From NCBI RefSeq assembly GCF_040222615.1, contig NZ_JAVKCQ010000093.1, positions 1-28,772 of the forward strand: 28,772 nt of DNA, read 5' to 3'. This DNA is from Haliea sp040222615 (lineage in GTDB: Bacteria; Pseudomonadota; Gammaproteobacteria; Pseudomonadales; Halieaceae). Position 1 is the stretch's first letter. Every line of letters begins with the position of its first letter. A program made the position numbers and the translations under genes. Positions 1 through 7,200 of this stretch are shown here, piece after piece. The notes under the pieces are model-generated. The model was given only the letters and a program-made list of their open reading frames with translations. It did no database searches and was not told where the DNA came from.

Positions 1-1076
1 AGGGCGGGCACGGTATGTCCTTCCCTCGCAAGCAATGCAACGGCCGCTGCAGCAGCCTCGAGCGGGCGCCCCAGCGCGCGCGCACAGCGTGCCAGTCGCA
101 ATCGCGCGCGGTGAAACTCCGGGTTGGCAGCAATGGCTGCCTGGTAGTATTCCATTGCGCGACCACAGGCACCGCCGCTTCCCGTTGCAGCCAGTCCTTC
201 AAAGTAGCTCGCCAATGCATAGGAAGCGGCGGGTGCAGGCGCGCTCGGAAGGCTGCCGGCCTGCGTGCCCACCCAGCGCACGGCGTCGTCGAGTAAGGCG
301 GTAATGGAGTCACCCGCAAGCTGTTCCTGCCGCGAACGCTCCCCGTCCCTGAAGCTCAGGGTGAGCTGGTAGGTCGCGCCCTGTCGCGCAAGATGAAAAG
401 CTGCGACGGGACCGATCCTGACTTTTGCCAGACGCAGACCGCTCAGGTCTGTTCCCGAAACCGGTTCGCCTTCAAGGCTAACCATCGGCGCGATATCCGT
501 TGAAGGACCCAGTCGCGCGGCCAGATACTCGGCGACGCCTTCCGTCAATGCCGCGGCATCACCGACAACCGGCTGCATGGCGAGTGTCGGTGCAACGTCA
601 TTGCCTATGACAGTGCGATTGCCTCGGGAATCGACCACCAGCCAGGTCGACACACCGAGCAGCAGCAACGTCGTGGCAACAAGTTGCGGCCACCGTCGCC
701 GGTATTGACGGGCAGTTTCCGAGGCACTGGCAACGTAATCGGGGGTGACGTTGCAGGTCAGCCGGTACCCCACGCCGCGGTGAGTTTCAATGAGCGGGGT
801 ATCCCGACCCGTGTCAACGAGTAAAAGCCGCAGGCGCTGAACCTGCTTGGCGATTGCGGCATCGGTCACCACCTGATTAGGCCATGCGGCCCGGGTGATG
901 TCGTCTTTCGTCAGTACCTCTCCCGGCCGTTCAAGAAACGCAAGCAGCAGGTAGTACAACTTGGTGCTGAGAGCGAACTCCTCGTCGCCGTAATGCAGGC
1001 ACTGGCGCCGGGTCGAAAGGCGAAAACCTGCAAACCCATAGGTAAGCACGGTATCTGCTTCACCCTTTGCATCCAT
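1..1076 (-). CDS. ToxR/CadC-type membrane-bound transcriptional regulator with C-terminal TPR region (3' end outside window)
   Basis: The frame is open from ATG 1076 to the left edge, giving about 358 visible residues, so the stop lies outside the window. Residues about 13-105 form an OmpR/PhoB-type winged helix, recognisable from FLERPGEVLTKDD, then VVTDAAIAKQVQRLR and the wing signature IETHRGVGYRL. An Arg-rich segment (QYRRRW) precedes a single membrane helix at about 129-148. The remainder would be periplasmic; its end (AMEYYQAAIAANPEFHRARL) has TPR character. This is the ToxR/CadC layout: cytoplasmic DNA-binding domain, one TM segment, periplasmic sensor. I prefer ATG 1076 because AGGA lies about 9 nt upstream; an in-frame ATG at 1136 has no visible Shine-Dalgarno and would add 20 residues. 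It is divergent from the giant RHS gene and shares its upstream region, so control of that gene and of itself is a reasonable inference. The ligand is unknown. Confidence 0.85.
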   Translation of the reverse strand, partial: MDAKGEADTVLTYGFAGFRLSTRRQCLHYGDEEFALSTKLYYLLLAFLERPGEVLTKDDITRAAWPNQVVTDAAIAKQVQRLRLLLVDTGRDTPLIETHRGVGYRLTCNVTPDYVASASETARQYRRRWPQLVATTLLLLGVSTWLVVDSRGNRTVIGNDVAPTLAMQPVVGDAAALTEGVAEYLAARLGPSTDIAPMVSLEGEPVSGTDLSGLRLAKVRIGPVAAFHLARQGATYQLTLSFRDGERSRQEQLAGDSITALLDDAVRWVGTQAGSLPSAPAPAASYALASYFEGLAATGSGGACGRAMEYYQAAIAANPEFHRARLRLARCARALGRPLEAAAAAVALLAREGHTVPA

Positions 1077-1145
1077 CCGGGCCCGTCCTGTGTTCGCTTC
1101 GCCGCGGAGGGTCGATGTGCCGGAAAAATTCCCCATAAATTCAAT

Positions 1146-1162
1146 AATGTCATGCAATGTCA
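1146..1162. promoter_or_regulatory. Tandem direct repeat AATGTCA, 10-bp period, in the divergent promoter region
   Basis: AATGTCA occurs at 1146-1152 and again at 1156-1162, separated by TGC, so the repeats are one helical turn apart on the same face. OmpR-type winged-helix proteins typically bind such tandem direct repeats, and one is encoded immediately to the left. The site lies upstream of the likely regulator start (1076) and about 100 bp upstream of the RHS start (1265). Binding is inferred only. The rest of 1077-1264 shows no convincing sigma70 pair. Confidence 0.4.
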
Positions 1163-1264
1163 GGAAAAGGTCAAGTAGAGACTGTGACCTGTTGCCTATT
1201 CTGAGCATAAAGCAGTAGCCGGTGACACACCGTTCCCGGGTCATACATGCTGCCGGGGAGTGCC

Positions 1265-4200
1265 ATGGGTGACTTTTTCAGCGTCGGCGGACGGTGTCTG
1301 GGCCTCGTCTGTCTTTTGCTGTGCTCTGTTGACGGTGCGCGAGCCCAGGTCTCCCTGACCCTGGGCGATGCCTCGCTGGCTGCCGGTGACAGCGGCTCCG
1401 TCACGGCGACCATCGGCACCGATGGCTCGGCGGTAGCCCTGCAGTTCGATATTCTCTATGACCCCGCCATCGTGTCCATCGGCACGGTGAATGGCGGGGC
1501 CGTTCTGACCGGCAGCCACAGCATTGCCAGCAACCCCATCGGCTCCGGGCGTGACCGGGTAGTGATCACGACAGCGCCGGTCGTGGCGCTGGGTGCGGGG
1601 GGCCTGGCAACAATCAACCTGGCAGTGGCCGACACGGCAGTCGCGGGCAGCACCGCGCTTACCTTCGATAACGTCGTGATCTCCGACGCCGTGGCGCAGG
1701 CCATCTCACCCGCATCACTGACGCCGGGCACCATCACCATCACGGGCGGGGCCCACGCGCCGGTCGAGCCCGAGGTGATTCCCGCCAGCCCGGCCTGGGC
1801 TCTCCTTCTGCTCATGGCGATAATGGTGTCGCTCGCCCGGCGCCATGCGGTGCTGACATGGCGTGGCGCTGCCGGGTCACTGCTGGCGTTTGCGCTGCTC
1901 GGGACACTGGCGCCGCTGAGCCAGGCGCAGAACCTGCCCGGCGATGCCAATAACGATGGCCTGATCAACGCCGAGGACGTGCGGCTGATCGTTGAGCGCA
2001 TTCTCGAGCGCGGCCTGCTGCCGGGCGATGGCGACTGCAACCGCGACGCCAGGATTAATGTGCTGGACACGGTGTGTTCGCAACTGCCGTTTGAACCGGG
2101 CGAGACGGCACCGATCATTCTCGGCCCCGGGGACCGCTCGATTCCGGCGGGTACGCTGTTCGAGATGACCCTGTTTGCGGCCGATCCGGACCCCCGTGCA
2201 ACGCTTGCCTGGGAGCTGGTGAGCGGCCCCGGGGGCCTGTCGGTGTCGCCGGCGGGTGTCCTGAGCTGGACGCCCGGGGACGGCGATGTCGGCGACAGCG
2301 CAGTCACCGTGCGGGCGACGGACGACACGGCGCGTACGCACGAGGCGAGCTTCGTGATCACGGTGTTTACCGAAACAGCAGCGCCGCAGGACAACGCCCC
2401 GCCGGTCCTGACGGTCCCTGCCGCGCAGACTCTGCGGGTAGGTACTCCGCTCTCTGCTCAGGTCAGCGCTACCGATCCTGACGCCGGCGACACGCTGACC
2501 TTTCGCCTCATCAACGGTCCTGCGGGAATGAGTATTGATCCGGATACAGGGGCATTAAGCTGGACGCCGCAGGCCACTCAGGGGCGCACGGCGGATGTGG
2601 TAGTGGAGGTGGCGGATGCAGCTGGTGCGGTGGATTTTGGATCCTTTACCGTGACGGCGACGCCGCTGAACACCGCTCCGACAGCAGTGGATGACGTGTA
2701 TATTGCCCGCAAAGGCGAGACATTGATGATACCGGCGCCAGAGGGCGTGCTGCAGAACGACAGCGATCCCCAGGGCGATGCGCTCGCCGGCACCCGCCTG
2801 ACTGACCCCACCAAAGGCACGGTTGATGCCTTTAGCGCCGATGGTAGCTTTAGCTATACGCCCGTGACTGCCGAACCCATTACAATAGGGATCGTTGAAA
2901 AGTGCCGCACCGCAGCGCGTGTCAGTGCGGGCACAATGTCAGCAGCCGATGTGGACGGTGACGGCGACGTGGAGCTCGTGGGCTTAGTGGGGGGAGGCCG
3001 TAACGGACTGTTCACAGAGGTGTTTGTTGTGGACCCCAGCGACTGCTCATCGACCACGGCCTCCATCAGCGAAGATCTCGGTGCTGCATCGGTGACCTCG
3101 CTGACAACACTGGTCAATCTCGACGACGACCCGGAGCTTGAGCTGGTCAGTCAGTATTTCCGATTCAACACTCAAATTCCCACCACCAGCTTTCCGCAGG
3201 CGCTCTATGCCGTAAATCTCGATGGCTCGCAGCTCGCAAATTGGCCCGCAGAGGGGCTGTCTGAGGTTGTCTCTTTTCCCCGCGTGGGAAATGCGTTTCA
3301 TCAAAACGCAAGCCCGGTTCCGGTTGATCTGGACGGTGACGGCGATACGGAACTCATTGTCGGTTTCACTAACGTGGGCGGTGTCGCAACTTTTAACAAT
3401 ACCTTTGGTAACGCGGTGGTGGCCTACGACGGCCGCACCGGCGAAATTCTGTGGGAGTACATAGGCGGTATTACGCGAACCGTCGCGCGTGCCGTCACAC
3501 CGACCATCGTCGACCTGGATATGGACGGCGATACCGAGATTATCTGGAACCAGCTGGTGCTGGATCACGAGGGCAATCTGCTTTTTGAGCTGCCTGTGGA
3601 GCAGACCATACCGGGTGGCGGAAGCGACTTTCTTAATGTCGCCATCGCCAATTTTGATAACGATGCGTTTCCGGAAATTCTGGGCATCGATGCCTCGAAT
3701 TTTTACCTGTTTTCCCATGATGGGGCCGTACAGTGGCAGGTGCCCTACGATAGTCGCGGATTCGCCGCCCCCTACTCGGATATCACCGTGGCTGAGTTGG
3801 ACGGAGACCCGTTCCCGGAGTTTGTGATGATGCTGCCGTCGGATGGCGGAAGTAGCGTTGATAGAACCTTGCGTGCCTTCGACAGCGACGGGCAACCCCT
3901 CTGGGATCAGGTCGACGAGGGGTTTGTTGTACAGACATTCACCGAGTCACGGTCCTCGACGCCGGTCGCCTTTGATTTCAATAACGACGGCATCGACGAG
4001 CTTATCCAGTTCAAGGCGCCACCCCTGGCCATGCCCGGCGGCGGGCAGCAGGAGGGCGGCCTGTACATCATTAATGGAGAAACCGGCGCGGTCATCACTT
4101 TTCAGCCGGGGTTAGCCAACAATAACTACGATCAGGCGCTCACCGTAGCGGATGTTGACGGCGACGGTTCCGCTGAGATCATCACCAACATGGCAACGGA

Positions 4201-7200
4201 GTTTGGTGCAGACACCGTGCAGATCTGGGACAACCTCCCCGGTGAGCCATTCCCGCCGGCGCGAGGCATTCGCTCTGGCACAAACAGCCACCCTACCTGG
4301 ATCAATGTAGACGGCAGCGTGCCCAGCAGCATCGCGCCGCACTGGTTGCAGCCGGGGCGCAACGGCTGGCACATGATTCAGCCGGATATCGATCCGCTGG
4401 AGCCGGAGCGCGACAGCTTCACCTACAGCGCGAGCGACGGTGAGTTTGACTCGGCTACTGCGACTGTGAATATCGAAGTTCGACCCAACGGCAATCCGCC
4501 ATTTTTCCTGAGTGAACCGGACCGAGCGACCAGCGCGGGAGTGTCCTATCGCTACCAGCCCCTGGTGACAGACGTGGACCCGGGTGATGCGGTCAGTTTC
4601 GAGCTGTTGAACGGTCCTCCGGGTATGACAATGGACCCGGCAACTGGCGCCATTGATTGGTACGCGGACAGCAACGGGGCTTACCCGGTCTCACTGGCCG
4701 CTACCGATACCCTCGGCCTGTCCTCGGCGCAGATATTCACCCTCACGGTGGGCGACCCGGTGGCCGTGCCGGAGCTCATTGGTCTCAGCGAGGCAGGCGC
4801 TGGCAGTGCCCTGGCTGCCGCCGATCTTGAACTGGGATCGCGCTTCTTCCGGTCCGACCCGGTAGTTGACGCGGGAATCGTGCTCGCGCAGAACCCACCC
4901 GCCGGTGCGGTTGCCGAACTCGGTGCGGCAGTACGCGTTACCCTTTCCAGCGGCCCGTCGCGGGCGGACACCGATGGCGATGGCGATGGCTTCACCCCGA
5001 ATGAGGGCGATTGTAACGACGAGGCCGATGCGATCTATCCCGGCGCACCGGAAATAGACGGGGATGGGATCGACCAGAGCTGTAACGGCATTGACGGCAA
5101 CAAGACGCTGGCGTCCATTGAGGTCAGCCCCAGCGACCGGCGTCTGCTTACCGGTGAGCCGCAGCCGCTGCGCGCTATGGGCATCTTTACGGACGGCACA
5201 GCGCAGGACGTGACACGCCTTGCAAGCTGGACCCGCGGGCCGACGTTCTCTGCAAACAGCGCCGGAAATTTCACGGCCGAAGCGCGCCTCCACGGCGTCA
5301 CGGGCAGCGCCGACTTCACGGTGGTGGCACGGGTAGACGATGACCTGGCCCCCATCGCGCGAATTGAAGCGCCGGGCAATGGGGACGCTCTGACTGCGCC
5401 TGTGGCGGTCAGGGGAATTGCCAGCGATACCAACCGCTTGCGATGGCAACTGGCCTACCGCTATGCGGGTGAGGATGACTTCATCGTCTTTGCGGAGGGT
5501 ACGAACACAGTGAGTTCCGGACCGTTCGCCGACTTTGATCCAACGACGTTACTGAACGGTCTTTACACGCTGAGGCTGCAGGTATTCGACCGCGGCGGGA
5601 ATGTCAGCGAAGACACGATCACGGTCATGGTTGACTCGCAGCTCAAGGTGGGCAATTTCACCCTGCGCTACGTGGATCTTCAGCTGCCTTTGAACGGCAT
5701 TCCCATCACTCTGGCCCGGACCTATGACAGCCGCGACAAGCGAGTCGGTGATTTTGGCGTGGGTTGGCGGCTAGGTCTCGAGAGCATTGAGCTGCGAACG
5801 AATCGGGAGCTGGGGTCCGGGTGGCAGGTATTCCGGCAGGGCTTGAGCTACGGGCTTGCGGACAATGACGTGCATATCGCCGCGCTGCGCCTGCCCGGTG
5901 GGCGTATCGAGGCGTTCGAGATGGTCGTGGCGCCAAAGGTCTCACCGATCGTACCCTTTCCGCCTTTCTCCCAGTCCGTGAGCTTCCGCGCCCTGCCCGG
6001 TACGCTGGGCACGCTGACAAGCCTGGAGTCCAACAATGTCAGCATTCTAGAGCCGCAACCCGGTCCGGTGAGCCTGAGACTGGATAGTGACGGCAGCGTG
6101 TACGATCCCACGTTGTTTCGATATACCGCGCCGGATGGTACGCAGGTCGATGTTGACCGGGTCGACGGTGTTCAGCGAATCGCGACGCCGGGTGGCCAGG
6201 TGTTGACGCTGACGGCGACAAGCATTGCGCACTCCAACGGTACGGTGGTAAATCTCGAGCGCGATGCGCTGGGCCGGATTACCCGGATCACTGACCCGGT
6301 CGGCTTTTCGCAGTCCTACCGCTACGATACAAACGGTGATCTGCGTACGCATAGCGACCAGGAAGACTACGTCACGCGGTACGACTACGACGCAGATCAC
6401 CACATCATCGGGATAACCGACCCACTGAACCGGGCGATTGCAAGGAATGAGTACGATGAGCTGGGTCGACTGATAAGCGTTACCAATGGCAATGGGGAGA
6501 CCACCACTTTCGATCACGACGTGGGCGCTCGACAGGAGCAGATTACAGATGCCGATGGCTTCGTCACAGTGTACGACTACGACGAGAATGGCAATGTTAT
6601 ACGGGTAACTGACCCGCTGGGAGGTATTACCACCAACACGTACGATGTTCGTGGCAATACACTGTCGACGACCAATGCCGAGGGTGAGACAACGACGTAC
6701 AGCTACGATAATCGGGACAACCTGCTGACAGAGACAGATCCTCTGGGTGCAGTAACCCGGTTTACCTATGACGCCTCGGACAGGGTTACACGGGAGGAGG
6801 ACGCCCTGGGCCGTCAGACCCGCTATGCGTATGGAAGCAATGGCCGTCTGAAGTCCATAGAGGACCCGGCGGGCAACATCCGCGCACTGACCACCGATGC
6901 CGCCGGGAATCTTGTGGCCGAGACCGACGGGCGCGGTATCGTCAAGCGATTCGAGTACGATTCCCGCGGTTTCCAGACTGCGTATGTGGACGGCCGTGGA
7001 AATCGTCTGCAGCGCCGCTTTGACGCGAACGGCAATTCGCTGTCGCGGGAAGACGCCCGTGGTGGTAGCGATACCTACAGCCGCGACGGTCGCGGACTGC
7101 TGACCGCGGTGACGGCTCCCGCGGGGAACACCATGGGCTTTGGCTTCAACCCCCTGGGCGAATTGCTCTCCATGCAGGACGCGGACGGTAACACGGTGAC

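Noticed and set aside
3047..3895. Minus-strand open frame of 282 codons
   Set aside because: Antisense to the FG-GAP propeller, with the same periodic codon bias and no motif.
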